In this document: one piece after another, positions 31,140 to 40,601 of the stretch
Layout of the letters: each line of letters starts with the position of its first letter
How positions within the stretch are numbered: position 1 is the first letter of the stretch
The notes under the pieces: generated by a model
The model's database searches: none
What the model was told of the DNA's origin: nothing
The model's input: the letters and a program-made list of their open reading frames with translations, nothing else
DNA from: Pseudofrancisella aestuarii
GTDB lineage: Bacteria > Pseudomonadota > Gammaproteobacteria > Francisellales > Francisellaceae
Length of the DNA: 64,000 nt
Assembly (NCBI RefSeq): GCF_003574475.2
Contig: NZ_QLIS02000002.1
Location: forward strand, 186,001 to 250,000
Reading direction: 5' to 3'
Translations under genes and position numbers: made by a program

Positions 31140-32321
31140 TTATTTTTTTAAGAAATAACAACTATAAGGGATAAATATTAAAAGACCGATGAGTGGTAAT
31201 ATTATAAATGCCAATGATAGTGTCGTTTCAGTACTAAAAGTTAGTTGACTCATTATTGCTGTAGTTAGTGATGCTATACCCATTTGTGAGAAGCCCATTA
31301 TAGATGAAGCAGCTCCAGCAGTATCATTAAAATTTTCTAAAGCAATTGGGGTGAGTAGAGGTACTGTAAAAGATACCCCAACAAATGTTAGGGAAAGTAC
31401 GAATGTTAGGCCAAACATTAACCACATGCCATCTAAATGCTTAAATATAAAGCTGCATAAGAAGCCTGAAAGTAAACTTATGAGCATTCCTGTAGTTATG
31501 AGATTTTTGTATGGTACTGATTTACTTAGTCTTGCACAAATTAGGCTACCAATAATAACAGCGGATACTATTAAAATTAGGAAGTGTAAAAATTTTATTT
31601 TATCTAAATGTAATTTATTTAAAAGAATATCGGGGATTTCAACTAAGCATCCATAAATAATACTTATATTTAAGCCCAGCAATAAAGTTGCTACAACAAA
31701 TTGATGATCTTTAAACAAAACTAAATAATTTCTTACAAAATGTTTAGTTTTTAGAGCATCTTTATTTAAGTTTCTATTTGTTTCAGGGAAGAATAATAAA
31801 ACTTTTATAAAAAGGAAAAGGGCAGCGCCTAACAAAACTAAAAATATAACATGTGCTTGGATAAAAACTCCAATTATCGCGCCAATAGCAGGTGCTAGAG
31901 CAAAAGCAATATTCATAATTGCAAATATTGAGCCTTGTTTTTCTATTTCAAAAGCATCTTTCACTGCTACGGTTGCAATCACTCCACCAGCAGCTGCTCC
32001 AAATCCTTGAAGAAGCCGTCCATAAATTAAGGTATCAATACTATGACTGTAAAGACATATGATAGAGCTTATAATAAAAAATAAAGAGCCTACAAGGATG
32101 ACTTTTTTCCTTCCATATCTATCAGAAAATGGTCCATATAGTAATTGGCTAACTGCATAGCCTAGAAGATAAGAGGTAATAGTAAGTTGAACATACGCAT
32201 AGTCTGTATGAAGCAACTTTTCTATTTCGGGTAGGGCAGGAGCATATATGGTATCTCCAAATGGCCCAAGAGAAACCATAAGTATAAGGATGAAAAGAGA
32301 AGGCTTCTTAATTCTGTTCAT
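31140..32321 (-). CDS. Bcr/CflA-type MFS drug exporter
   Basis: A 393-residue, 12-segment transporter with the DHA1 motifs: the loop 2-3 motif in YGPFSDRYGRKKV and LQGFGAAAGGVIATVAVKDAF. The start SLGPFGDTIYAPALPEI is typical of Bcr/CflA exporters, which pump drugs or small metabolites out of the cytoplasm. Its start overlaps the bamB end by 14 bases, so it is in the yfgM-bamB unit. Substrate unknown. Confidence 0.87.
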   Translation of the reverse strand: MNRIKKPSLFILILMVSLGPFGDTIYAPALPEIEKLLHTDYAYVQLTITSYLLGYAVSQLLYGPFSDRYGRKKVILVGSLFFIISSIICLYSHSIDTLIYGRLLQGFGAAAGGVIATVAVKDAFEIEKQGSIFAIMNIAFALAPAIGAIIGVFIQAHVIFLVLLGAALFLFIKVLLFFPETNRNLNKDALKTKHFVRNYLVLFKDHQFVVATLLLGLNISIIYGCLVEIPDILLNKLHLDKIKFLHFLILIVSAVIIGSLICARLSKSVPYKNLITTGMLISLLSGFLCSFIFKHLDGMWLMFGLTFVLSLTFVGVSFTVPLLTPIALENFNDTAGAASSIMGFSQMGIASLTTAIMSQLTFSTETTLSLAFIILPLIGLLIFIPYSCYFLKK

Positions 32322-33696
32322 TATTTACCTTTTGTGGGCTAAGATCTGCAACGATAATGTTTACATTTTTAGCCGGAGCTGTAGTTTTCTGTGAGCTACC
32401 AGAGCTTATAACTTCTGGATTCTCAATTTCTTCATCAGACTCTATCACAACTGGGTCAATATGGCTAACACTTTTACCTTTATCTAAAACATGGTCACTG
32501 AGGACAGTAGTATAAATAACAGCATCACTTCCTGCTTCAACAAGATAAGTATCGCCATTATCAGCTTCAACAACAATTCCTTTTTCTGTTGGAATAAGTT
32601 CACCCTTTATTCCTTTAGTAAAATAAGCATCTTCAGGTGTTGTTAATCTGAGCCTTCCTAAATATTGGCCATTTATGGAGTTAAAAAAGTGTAGATATCC
32701 CTCATAATCTCCAACTACGATCATACCTTTATAATAAATAGGAGATGTTATATCTCGCCATTTTAAGATATCTTGTGTCCATAAGATATCACCGGTTGTA
32801 ATATCATAAGCTTTTATTGAACTGTCTGCTTGGGTAGTAAAAATTGCATTATCATTAATTTCGATATTATTTATTATAGATGCTTTTTTAGCCCACAGCA
32901 TTTTACCTTTATCTTTATCTATACCAACTATAGCACCTTGGTATGCGGCAAAAATTAGATAGTCTCCATAAAGCATAGGAGTAGATACAATATCAACCAT
33001 TCGATCAGCAGGGGATGATCCTTGAGAAATAGCTATAGGGATGTTTATTGTTCTGTCACCATCATCTACGGTAAAACCAAGGATTGTTCCATATGAGGAG
33101 CCTATCATAACAGTATTATTTAAAACTATTGGGGAAGAATTTCCAGGAAGGATTAGGTCTGGAAGAATATTCGGTTCTGTCCAAAGTTGTTCACTATTTA
33201 TAGCATTGTAAGCAGATATACTTCCATCGTGAGTATAAATATAAACTGAATTATCATATACAGTTGGTTGAGAAAATAAGCTACTAGGAGCTGTTGTTTT
33301 CCAAAGAGTTTGACCATTATCTGTATCTAAAGCGATTAAATCTCCTTTAATTGAGCCAAAAACCACTGCATTTGCTATTGTATTTGGTTGACTTGATATT
33401 TTTGCTTCAGTATTTTCTTGCCATTTAACACTGCCAGTATCTAAATCAATTGCGAAAACTTTTCCATTTTGATTTGGGACTATTACAGTATTGTTTGTAA
33501 CAGTTGGAGATAAATTATAGTTGCCTATGCCGCCATTGCCATTCCCTGTAGGGGTTTTCCACTTTACAGTTGTTAAAACTGCTTGAGGAGGATTTTCTTC
33601 CAAAGGAGTAGGCGGAGGAATATTACTTTTTGTACAGCTAACGACTGTAAAAGTACAAATTAAGGGAATAATTATTTTCTTAAAAAGATTTTTCAT
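32308..33696 (-). CDS. bamB: Outer-membrane assembly lipoprotein BamB
   Basis: A 462-residue protein with a lipoprotein signal (lipobox VVSC, Cys21). An eight-bladed PQQ-type beta-propeller follows: AIDLDTGSVKWQ, ALDTDNGQTLWK, GIDKDKGKMLWA, AYDITTGDILWT. BamB supports BamA in inserting outer-membrane beta-barrels. The C-terminal tail past the propeller (about residues 400-462) is longer than in E. coli BamB and is rich in S, T, P and acidic residues. It directly follows a YfgM-like gene, as in E. coli. Confidence 0.93.
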   Translation of the reverse strand: MKNLFKKIIIPLICTFTVVSCTKSNIPPPTPLEENPPQAVLTTVKWKTPTGNGNGGIGNYNLSPTVTNNTVIVPNQNGKVFAIDLDTGSVKWQENTEAKISSQPNTIANAVVFGSIKGDLIALDTDNGQTLWKTTAPSSLFSQPTVYDNSVYIYTHDGSISAYNAINSEQLWTEPNILPDLILPGNSSPIVLNNTVMIGSSYGTILGFTVDDGDRTINIPIAISQGSSPADRMVDIVSTPMLYGDYLIFAAYQGAIVGIDKDKGKMLWAKKASIINNIEINDNAIFTTQADSSIKAYDITTGDILWTQDILKWRDITSPIYYKGMIVVGDYEGYLHFFNSINGQYLGRLRLTTPEDAYFTKGIKGELIPTEKGIVVEADNGDTYLVEAGSDAVIYTTVLSDHVLDKGKSVSHIDPVVIESDEEIENPEVISSGSSQKTTAPAKNVNIIVADLSPQKVNNEQN

Positions 33697-33697
33697 G

Positions 33698-34366
33698 TTA
33701 GATAATACTATTTATTTTTTTATTTAATAAATTATCGATATCAGGATTGGTATTTAAATTTTTAGCTTTCTTCCAAATCTCTGTAGCTTTCTCATTATTG
33801 CCGTTTGCATGGTAGGCATCACCTAAGATCAATAGTGTATAAGAGGTTTGTTGAGATGTTGCTATAGAGTTTATAGTTGAGATAGCTTTATCTATTTGAT
33901 TAGTAGCGATATATAATCTAGCTAATCTAGTTTTTGTAATGTTAGTTAAATTATTGTTAGGGTTTTCTTTTGCACTATTTTCAAGAATTGAAATAGCTTT
34001 ATTATAATTTGCTTTTCCATTATTGGCTGATGCTTGAAGATTTTTAATATCAAAGTTATTAAAGCTAGTATTATTGATAGCATCACTAGCTAAATACCAG
34101 CTTGAGAAAATAGCAAAAGCAGTATGAGGGTATTCTTGTATTACTTTTGTAAAACCATTTGTTTTCGTAGAGCTTGATATGCTCGAGTTTTCATATGTAA
34201 GTATAGCTTTTTGATACTCTGTAGATGCTTGTAACATTTCTTCCGCATTTTTGTTCTTATTGTATTGCCATACAGCTAGAGATATAAAAGCAATCAAAAT
34301 TATTAAAGTTAAGCTATAAATTAACTTCTTTTGCTTGTTTGGTAAGTCATTTAGAAGTTTTTTCAT
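33698..34366 (-). CDS. YfgM-like TPR membrane protein
   Basis: A 222-residue protein with one N-terminal transmembrane helix (about residues 15-33) and TPR-like helices after it, including LILGDAYHANGNNEKATEIWKKA. This is the YfgM plan: a SecYEG-associated periplasmic chaperone helper in E. coli. Position directly upstream of bamB, with one base between, matches the yfgM-bamB pair. Sequence similarity is modest, so the name is context-supported. Confidence 0.8.
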   Translation of the reverse strand: MKKLLNDLPNKQKKLIYSLTLIILIAFISLAVWQYNKNKNAEEMLQASTEYQKAILTYENSSISSSTKTNGFTKVIQEYPHTAFAIFSSWYLASDAINNTSFNNFDIKNLQASANNGKANYNKAISILENSAKENPNNNLTNITKTRLARLYIATNQIDKAISTINSIATSQQTSYTLLILGDAYHANGNNEKATEIWKKAKNLNTNPDIDNLLNKKINSII

Positions 34367-34424
34367 GATAGATTTCTGATTAACAAAATTTTATCCCTAA
34401 ATTTTATCATAAAAGTTGTTGGGT

Positions 34425-34442
34425 TGTTAATAATCATTAACA
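34425..34442 (+). promoter_or_regulatory. Palindrome upstream of hemA (distal)
   Basis: TGTTAAT, four bases AATC and ATTAACA form a perfect 7-bp palindrome in the divergent yfgM/hemA gap. Read on the other strand, an overlapping 19-mer matches the classic Fur box at 13 positions by my count. This is suggestive but weak in AT-rich DNA. Confidence 0.35.
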
Positions 34443-34461
34443 TTAAAAATTCAATGTGATT

Positions 34462-34480
34462 TGATTTTATGTTAAAATCA
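34462..34480 (+). promoter_or_regulatory. Palindrome upstream of hemA (proximal)
   Basis: TGATTTTA, three bases and TAAAATCA form a perfect 8-bp palindrome 63 bases before the hemA start. It could be a repressor operator or a small hairpin. It lies 37 bases from the distal palindrome, roughly three to four turns of DNA. Regulation is inferred only. Confidence 0.4.
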
Positions 34481-34542
34481 GAGAGGTTTTTATTATTATA
34501 TTGGCTTTGTTTTAAGTCTTTTTATTTGAGTTTTTAAATTTT

Positions 34543-35790
34543 ATGGCATTAGTATCTTTAGCAATTGATTATAAAAAAGCTTCTGTAGAGGTTAGAAGTC
34601 AATTTGCTTTGAATCATAATGATAGTAAAGAGCTTTATGATTCTATTATTGAAATAGAAAGTGTAAATTACGCTGTTTTTATTTCAACCTGTAATAGAAC
34701 GGAATTGTATTTAGATATAGATGATTTAAAGATTATTGATCAAGTTATTACCTGGTGGCAAGCAAGAACAAAGGATGCTAGTCATAATGTAAAAGATTAT
34801 TTTAGATTAAGACAGGGCACTGAAGTAATAAAACATCTTATGAAGCTTGCATGTGGCTTAGAGTCAATGGTTCTAGGAGAGCCTCAAATCTTAGGACAAG
34901 TAAAAGCAGCTTATAATGTTAGTAAAGAAAACAATTCTTTAGGAAAAGAATTAGATAGAGTTTTTCAAAAAGTCTTTTCAACAGCAAAGAGAGTTCGTAG
35001 AGAGACTAGGATAGGATATTGCCCAGTTTCTGTCGCTTTCTCAGCAATTTCACTGGCTAAAAAACAGTTAGATAATATTTCTAGTAAGAAAGTTTTAATA
35101 ATTGGTGCTGGGGAAACTGGAGAATTACTTTTTAGACATATAGATGCTTTAAATCCTAAAAGAATTTTACTAGCTAATAGAACTATGGAAAAAGCTGAAA
35201 AAATTGTAAAAAATAGTACTAATGCGACAAGCCATAATTTAGATGATTTATCAGAGTTAGCTAATAAGGCGGATATTATAGTTTCAGCTGTTTCTTTTGG
35301 AGAGTATCTACTTTATAGGGTTGATATTGATAATTTAAAAGAACGAGTTTTTATAGACTTATCTATCCCTAGAGTTATAGATCCAGAAATCAAAGATTTA
35401 TCTAATTGTATTTACTATTGTGTTGATGATATTAATTCAGTAATGGAAGATAGTAGAGATAGAAGAAGAAAAGAAGCTAATAGGGCAGAGAAAATAATTG
35501 TGAAATCTTTAGAGGAGTTCATTGCTAAAGAGAAATCCATAATTTCACATATAGCTATCAAAGAGCTTTTTGATAAGGCTGATAATATAATAGACTCTTC
35601 TTTGGAAAAAAGCTTAGCCAAAATACGAAATGGTAAAGATCCAGAAGAAGTAATGAAAAGATTTGCCTATGATCTTAAAAAGAAAGTATTACATTACCCT
35701 GTAAAAGGGATGAAACAAGCTTCAAAAGAAGGTCGTAAAGATTTTCTAGAATATATGAAGCGAATGTTCGGCTTAAAAGTGGAAGAATAA
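34543..35790 (+). CDS. hemA: Glutamyl-tRNA reductase
   Basis: A 415-residue enzyme making glutamate-1-semialdehyde from Glu-tRNA with NADPH, the committed step of heme synthesis by the C5 pathway. The catalytic cysteine is Cys50 in STCNRTEL. The NADPH Rossmann motif is GAGETGELL, and a C-terminal dimerisation helix region follows. The order hemA-prfA-prmC is the common gammaproteobacterial order, with five bases before prfA. Two palindromes lie upstream. Confidence 0.97.
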   Translation: MALVSLAIDYKKASVEVRSQFALNHNDSKELYDSIIEIESVNYAVFISTCNRTELYLDIDDLKIIDQVITWWQARTKDASHNVKDYFRLRQGTEVIKHLMKLACGLESMVLGEPQILGQVKAAYNVSKENNSLGKELDRVFQKVFSTAKRVRRETRIGYCPVSVAFSAISLAKKQLDNISSKKVLIIGAGETGELLFRHIDALNPKRILLANRTMEKAEKIVKNSTNATSHNLDDLSELANKADIIVSAVSFGEYLLYRVDIDNLKERVFIDLSIPRVIDPEIKDLSNCIYYCVDDINSVMEDSRDRRRKEANRAEKIIVKSLEEFIAKEKSIISHIAIKELFDKADNIIDSSLEKSLAKIRNGKDPEEVMKRFAYDLKKKVLHYPVKGMKQASKEGRKDFLEYMKRMFGLKVEE

Positions 35791-35795
35791 TTTAA

Positions 35796-36881
35796 ATGAA
35801 AGATTCTATAAAAGCAAAATTGCAAGGTCTAGTTGAGAGGCACGAAGAAGTTAGTGCTTTATTGGGAGAAGCTAGCGTTATTTCTAACCAAAATAAATTT
35901 AGAGAATTATCAAAAGAGTACTCTAATCTAGAACCTATAGTGAAAGCCTTTAATCAATATATGCAAGCCTTAGGCGATAAAGATACTGCTTATGAAATGT
36001 TAAATGAAAGCGATCCTGAAATGAGAGAGATGGCTAAGGAAGAGTTAAAGCAAGCTAATGAATCTATAGAAAGATTAGAATCAGAGCTTCAAATTCTTTT
36101 ATTACCTAAAGATCCTAATGATGATGCAAACGTTTTTTTAGAAATACGCGCAGGAACTGGTGGAGATGAGGCATCAATTTTTTCTGGAGACTTGTTTAGA
36201 ATGTATGGTAAGTATGCTGAGCATAGAGGCTGGAAAATGGAAGTTGTTTCGGCTAGTGAAGGTGAGCATGGTGGGTATAAAGAAATTATTACAAAAATAA
36301 ATGGTGAAGGTGTTTATTCGCAACTTAAATTTGAGTCTGGAGCCCATAGGGTGCAACGTGTTCCGGCTACAGAATCGCAAGGAAGAATACATACATCAGC
36401 ATGTACAGTTGCGGTTATGCCAGAGGTTGATGAAGTTGAAGGTATTGATATAAATCCAGCTGATCTAAAGGTTGATACATTTAGAGCATCTGGTGCTGGA
36501 GGACAGCATGTTAACAAGACTGACTCAGCTATTCGTATTACACATATTCCTACTGGCGTGGTGGTTGAGTGTCAAGATCAACGATCTCAACATAAAAATA
36601 GAGCTGCAGCTATGTCTATGCTGAAGTCAAAGCTGTTGCAAGCAGAGATAGATAAACAGCAAAAAGAACAATCTGATACTAGAAGAAATCTTGTAGGTAG
36701 TGGTGATAGATCTGAAAGGATAAGAACTTATAACTATCCTCAAGGTAGAGTTACAGATCATAGAATTAACCTTACATTGTATAAGTTAGATGAAGTTATG
36801 GAAGGTTATTTAGATAGTGTTGTCCAGCCACTAGTATTAGAGTATCAAGCAGATTTATTAGCTGCTATGTCAGATGAATGA
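35796..36881 (+). CDS. prfA: Peptide chain release factor 1
   Basis: A 361-residue RF1. The stop-codon reading region is followed by the GGQ motif ([14 protein letters not shown], about residues 228-241) that triggers peptide release. It reads UAA and UAG. It overlaps the start of prmC by eight bases, fitting since PrmC methylates the GGQ glutamine. No frameshift site was seen; that is a feature of RF2, not RF1. Confidence 0.98.
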   Translation: MKDSIKAKLQGLVERHEEVSALLGEASVISNQNKFRELSKEYSNLEPIVKAFNQYMQALGDKDTAYEMLNESDPEMREMAKEELKQANESIERLESELQILLLPKDPNDDANVFLEIRAGTGGDEASIFSGDLFRMYGKYAEHRGWKMEVVSASEGEHGGYKEIITKINGEGVYSQLKFESGAHRVQRVPATESQGRIHTSACTVAVMPEVDEVEGIDINPADLKVDTFRASGAGGQHVNKTDSAIRITHIPTGVVVECQDQRSQHKNRAAAMSMLKSKLLQAEIDKQQKEQSDTRRNLVGSGDRSERIRTYNYPQGRVTDHRINLTLYKLDEVMEGYLDSVVQPLVLEYQADLLAAMSDE

Positions 36882-37722
36882 TAAAACTATTTCATTTATT
36901 CTAAAAGAAAATCTATTAAACCTAGAGCTTAAAGATGAAGCTTCGAAAACTGATCTTCAAAGTATTATCTGTGATGTGCTAAATGTAGATCGAGCATATC
37001 TTTATTTATATGGTGATAAGGTCTTAATAGATATCCAAGTAGAAGAAATTGAAAAGAAAATTTTTAGATATACGCAGGGTGAACCATTAGCTTATATTTT
37101 GGGTTATAAACATTTTTGGAAACAAAAGATCTTTGTTAATCAACATACCTTAATACCAAGGGCTGATACAGAGACTTTGATTGAAGCAGTATTGAATGAT
37201 TATCCTAATAAGAACGAAGCTTTAGATATTTTAGATTTGGGTACGGGAAGTGGTGCAATAGCAATAGCTTTAGCAGCAGAATATCCAAATAGTAACGTAA
37301 TAGCAGTTGATTTTTCAAAAGAAGCATTAAAACAATCGGAAATAAATGCTAACCAAAATAATGTAGATAATATTAAGTTTATTGAAAGTGACTGGTATGA
37401 AAATTTAGCAAAATATAAATTTGATATTATAGTCTCAAATCCTCCATATATAGATATAGAAGATTCTGAAATTAATGATGAAGTCAAAAAGTATGAGCCT
37501 CATTCAGCACTTTTTGCAAATGATGGCGGTTTAGCAGATATAGAATTAATTATATCTAAAGCTCAAAATTTTCTGAAAAATAGTAATGGCAAGCTATATA
37601 TTGAACATGGCTATACTCAGTCTGAAGTCATTTATAAATTATTTGCTAATGCTGGTTTTCTAGATATTAGAGTTATAAAAGATTTAAATGGTAGAGATAG
37701 AGTTTCTATAGCTAGAAAGTGA
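36874..37722 (+). CDS. prmC: Release factor glutamine methyltransferase PrmC
   Basis: A 282-residue methyltransferase. It has an N-terminal helical domain, then the SAM-binding [15 protein letters not shown], and the catalytic NPPY motif in IVSNPPYID. It methylates the GGQ glutamine of RF1 and RF2. Its last 11 bases overlap the end of a small exported gene on the other strand (37712-37963). Confidence 0.96.
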   Translation: MNDKTISFILKENLLNLELKDEASKTDLQSIICDVLNVDRAYLYLYGDKVLIDIQVEEIEKKIFRYTQGEPLAYILGYKHFWKQKIFVNQHTLIPRADTETLIEAVLNDYPNKNEALDILDLGTGSGAIAIALAAEYPNSNVIAVDFSKEALKQSEINANQNNVDNIKFIESDWYENLAKYKFDIIVSNPPYIDIEDSEINDEVKKYEPHSALFANDGGLADIELIISKAQNFLKNSNGKLYIEHGYTQSEVIYKLFANAGFLDIRVIKDLNGRDRVSIARK

Positions 37723-37963
37723 GTGTTGCACCTACATCGCCATAGCCAAGTCCTTTGACATAGTTTGCATCTATTTTAACGGGATCAGGATTTGTCGATC
37801 TATTCATAGAGGTTTGAGTTTCTAAATAATTGTTTTGCATATAAGTATTATTTTCATTAATTTTATTCTCTGGGATATAGTTATTATCTAGAAAATAGCT
37901 GGTGTTTGCATAGCTTATAAAAGTTGTTTTAATGAGTAAAAAAATAAGAAGATTCTTTTCACT
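37712..37963 (-). CDS. Small exported protein, 83 residues
   Basis: An unlisted open frame that starts at GTG, preceded by TAGGAA at a good distance. It encodes a signal peptide (VKRIFLFFLLIKTTFISYA, likely cut after Ala19) and a 64-residue mature part rich in N, T and Y. The mature part ends [13 protein letters not shown]. No cysteines or known motif were found. It follows the gene at 37974-38717 by ten bases, so it may share the ubiG unit. Its 3' end overlaps prmC by 11 bases in convergent orientation. That it is expressed is inferred from the leader and ribosome site. Confidence 0.6.
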   Translation of the reverse strand, partial: SEKNLLIFLLIKTTFISYANTSYFLDNNYIPENKINENNTYMQNNYLETQTSMNRSTNPDPVKIDANYVKGLGYGDVGATLTF

Positions 37964-37973
37964 ATACGATTTC

Positions 37974-38717
37974 CTATATCGAGTAGAATAATAAAGTAAG
38001 AGGGCTAAAAACTAAGGTTTCTCTGAAGGGAGACTTTACCTTCTTCGAGTATTTAATAGCCATTTTATTATGTATTTTATTGATAGTGTTTAGTGGTCTA
38101 AGGGTTTTGTTGGTTTTTACCTCTTTATATTCTTTTCTCCAAGTTTTACATATATTGCTAAACTCACTTTGAGACATGTTGGGTAGTATTTTCTCATCAA
38201 ATATAATTTGATTGTAATAGTGTTTAGGCATACAAAAAATATGCCTAATAATTTCATTATTTTTATTTATTTGTTCAATAGTTGCTTGGTCAATTTTATC
38301 AAAGTTATTAAGATATAAGGCTTTTAGTGTTTCGATTCCTAAAAAGTTTACCTTAATATGATTATTAAAATCTCTTTCTGACTGACTACTATTTTCTATT
38401 GAATGGGTAATATCATTAATAATATTTTTGTAAAGAAGATCTTTGTCAAAATGATTTAGTAATAGCTTTAATTGTGGGGATGATACAGTTTCATTATTTT
38501 TAATTGAATTTATTTCTTTAATCCACCAATTCATTTTTTCTTTAGCTACTTCTATATTGTCATATAGTTCGGTACATGAAATTATTTGAGATTTTATTTG
38601 ATCAAGAGCATATAATATTTGTTTTTTATCATTATTTAGCTTACGGTAAGCAAAATATACTACTGAGCCGTATGTTGGAAGTTTGTCATTTTTATAGTCA
38701 AAATAGTTATATTTCAT
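37974..38717 (-). CDS. Squalene/phytoene-synthase-like protein of unknown function
   Basis: A 247-residue, largely helical protein. The pattern of YFAYRKLNNDKKQ, VAKEKMNWWIKEINSI and SPQLKLLLNHF resembles the squalene/phytoene synthase fold as seen in NDUFAF6-like members. The aspartate-rich DxxxD catalytic motifs of true synthases are not evident, so it may not be an enzyme. It starts five bases after ubiG ends, which suggests a link to quinones or isoprenoids. That link is inference; the family assignment is tentative. Confidence 0.5.
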   Translation of the reverse strand: MKYNYFDYKNDKLPTYGSVVYFAYRKLNNDKKQILYALDQIKSQIISCTELYDNIEVAKEKMNWWIKEINSIKNNETVSSPQLKLLLNHFDKDLLYKNIINDITHSIENSSQSERDFNNHIKVNFLGIETLKALYLNNFDKIDQATIEQINKNNEIIRHIFCMPKHYYNQIIFDEKILPNMSQSEFSNICKTWRKEYKEVKTNKTLRPLNTINKIHNKMAIKYSKKVKSPFRETLVFSPLTLLFYSI

Positions 38718-38722
38718 GATTC

Positions 38723-39418
38723 TTAGATTTTTTTAAAAGCGATTATGTAGTTTACGTCAACATTTTTCCCAAGATAAAAGTCTTTCTTCAATGGGTTATA
38801 ATGTATTCCAATTATTTCCACAGGTCTAAGATTGTTAGCTTCAGCTATTTTAGTTAATTCATAAGGTTTTATAAATTTGCTATATTCATGAGTTCCTTTT
38901 GGAACCATTTTTAATATATGTTCGGCAGTAATTATAGATAATAGATAGGATTTTAAATTTCTATTTAAAGTTGATGCAAATAGATATCCATCTTTTTTTA
39001 CTAATTTTACTGCTTCTATAATAATACTTTCTGGATTGGGAACATGCTCTAGCATCTCCATGCATGTAACAATATCAAAAGAATTATTCTTATGAGTTTT
39101 TGTAAATTCTTCTATAGTATAATTGTAATAGTTAATTTTTAAATCATTCAACTGAGAATGGTTCTTAGCTATTTCTATGGCTTCAGATGAGGCATCAAGA
39201 CCAGAAACTTTCGCATCTTTTTTAGCTAGAGCTTCCGTTAGTATTCCCCCACCACAACCTACATCTAGTACTTTTTTATTTACTAAAGAACAAAATTTCT
39301 CAATAAACTCTAATCTTAAGGGATTTACTTGGTGTAATGTTTTTAGCGGGCCCTCTGAGTTCCACCACTCTTGTGAAAGTTGAGAGAATTTTTCGACCTC
39401 TTTAGTATTTATGTTCAT
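38723..39418 (-). CDS. ubiG: 3-demethylubiquinone-9 3-O-methyltransferase
   Basis: A 231-residue class I SAM methyltransferase. It has the UbiG start region FSQLSQEWWNSEGPLKTLHQVNPLRLEFI, SAM motif VLDVGCGGGILTEAL and the MEMLEHVPNPE motif. UbiG performs two O-methylations in ubiquinone synthesis. It is followed by the squalene-synthase-like gene and the small exported gene on the same strand. Confidence 0.95.
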   Translation of the reverse strand: MNINTKEVEKFSQLSQEWWNSEGPLKTLHQVNPLRLEFIEKFCSLVNKKVLDVGCGGGILTEALAKKDAKVSGLDASSEAIEIAKNHSQLNDLKINYYNYTIEEFTKTHKNNSFDIVTCMEMLEHVPNPESIIIEAVKLVKKDGYLFASTLNRNLKSYLLSIITAEHILKMVPKGTHEYSKFIKPYELTKIAEANNLRPVEIIGIHYNPLKKDFYLGKNVDVNYIIAFKKI

Positions 39419-39449
39419 TTAAATTTTATCTAGAAAATAATTCTTTTGT

Positions 39450-39458
39450 TGCTATAAT
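39450..39458 (+). promoter_or_regulatory. Extended -10 promoter of mlaA
   Basis: TGC followed by TATAAT, 53 bases before mlaA in the divergent gap with ubiG. No strong -35 is visible at 17 bases, which is acceptable for an extended -10 promoter. The same TGCTATAAT occurs before ndk and the fumarase gene. Confidence 0.5.
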
Positions 39459-39510
39459 ATCAGAGTTATGCAAAAAATTAAGTCTAAATTAAGCGTTCAA
39501 AGGGAAATAA

Positions 39511-40572
39511 ATGAAGGTCAATAAAAAGTCAGCTTTTATCTTAGGGTTTTTCGGTTTATCATTGGTTGGGTGTTCAACTACGCCTGATAATAGAGACCCA
39601 TACGAAAATTATAATAGAGCAATGTATGATTTCAATGATAAGGCATATTCAGTTTTAAGACCTATGGCTAAAGGCTATGATGCTGTTGTTCCAGATTCTT
39701 TTCAAACTGGAATTTTTAACTTTTTTAATAATCTTAGAGAGCCTGCAAGGATAGTTAATGATCTATTTCAAGGAGAATTTAGCTATGCAGGTGATGATTC
39801 AATCAGATTCTTGACTAATACTACAATAGGATTAGCTGGTTTTATAGATGTTGCTGATGACTGGTATGGAAAAGAAATGAGATATCATCAAAGTTTTGCC
39901 GTAACCTTACATAAGTGGGGATGGTATGATAATGAAGGTGGTAGTAACAATAAATCTCCTTATATAGTATGGCCTTTACTTGGTCCAGGAGTACTTGAAG
40001 ATGCTGCTACTGGTGTAGATGCTTTATTTAACCCACTTACGTACTCTTTCTTGATTCCAGGTGTTGGTGTTGCAGCATATGCTATTTCATATGGTACTAC
40101 AGCTGCATACTATACAAACCAAGGAGTTTCTTATTTGCCAGCATATGATAACTTACAAGAGGTTTCTGTTGATCCATATATTGCTATGAGAAATGCATAT
40201 ATTCAGAATTATGATTATGGTATGTCAAAAGTACTTAAACAAGAATTACAAAAAGATGATGCAGCATTGGAAACAGATGCGGCTGTTTTAGGGGTCTTAG
40301 GACTTGATAGTGGGTCTTTAGATACGTTGGCAGCATCTAGTGGCAATCCTTCAGCAGCTAAGCAGGAACCTACTTATATGCTTAAGAGTAAGCTTGATAG
40401 TGTAAATAAAGCTACAAAAGTTGATGAGGCGTTTGGTGAAGCTTATGCTAATGATAGTAGTGCTGTCAGTATAGATGATTTGGAAGGTAAAAAACCTGGT
40501 CTAGAGAATCAGGATCAAACTCCAAAAGAGTTGGAGAATGCTGAAAGAATTATTAATGATCCTACTAATTAA
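39511..40572 (+). CDS. mlaA: Phospholipid-binding lipoprotein MlaA
   Basis: A 353-residue outer-membrane lipoprotein with lipobox LVGC (Cys21). The MlaA core runs from DPYENYNRAMYDFNDKAYSVLRP to about residue 215, including FFNNLREPARIVNDLFQG and the RFLTNTTIGLAGFIDVA segment. MlaA removes misplaced phospholipid from the outer leaflet and passes it to MlaC. The C-terminal 120 residues are an acidic, S/A-rich tail longer than in E. coli MlaA. The rest of the Mla system lies tail-to-tail on the minus strand, ending 29 bases away. Confidence 0.95.
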   Translation: MKVNKKSAFILGFFGLSLVGCSTTPDNRDPYENYNRAMYDFNDKAYSVLRPMAKGYDAVVPDSFQTGIFNFFNNLREPARIVNDLFQGEFSYAGDDSIRFLTNTTIGLAGFIDVADDWYGKEMRYHQSFAVTLHKWGWYDNEGGSNNKSPYIVWPLLGPGVLEDAATGVDALFNPLTYSFLIPGVGVAAYAISYGTTAAYYTNQGVSYLPAYDNLQEVSVDPYIAMRNAYIQNYDYGMSKVLKQELQKDDAALETDAAVLGVLGLDSGSLDTLAASSGNPSAAKQEPTYMLKSKLDSVNKATKVDEAFGEAYANDSSAVSIDDLEGKKPGLENQDQTPKELENAERIINDPTN

Positions 40573-40601
40573 TAACTAATAATTATTCTAATAAATTTTT
40601 C

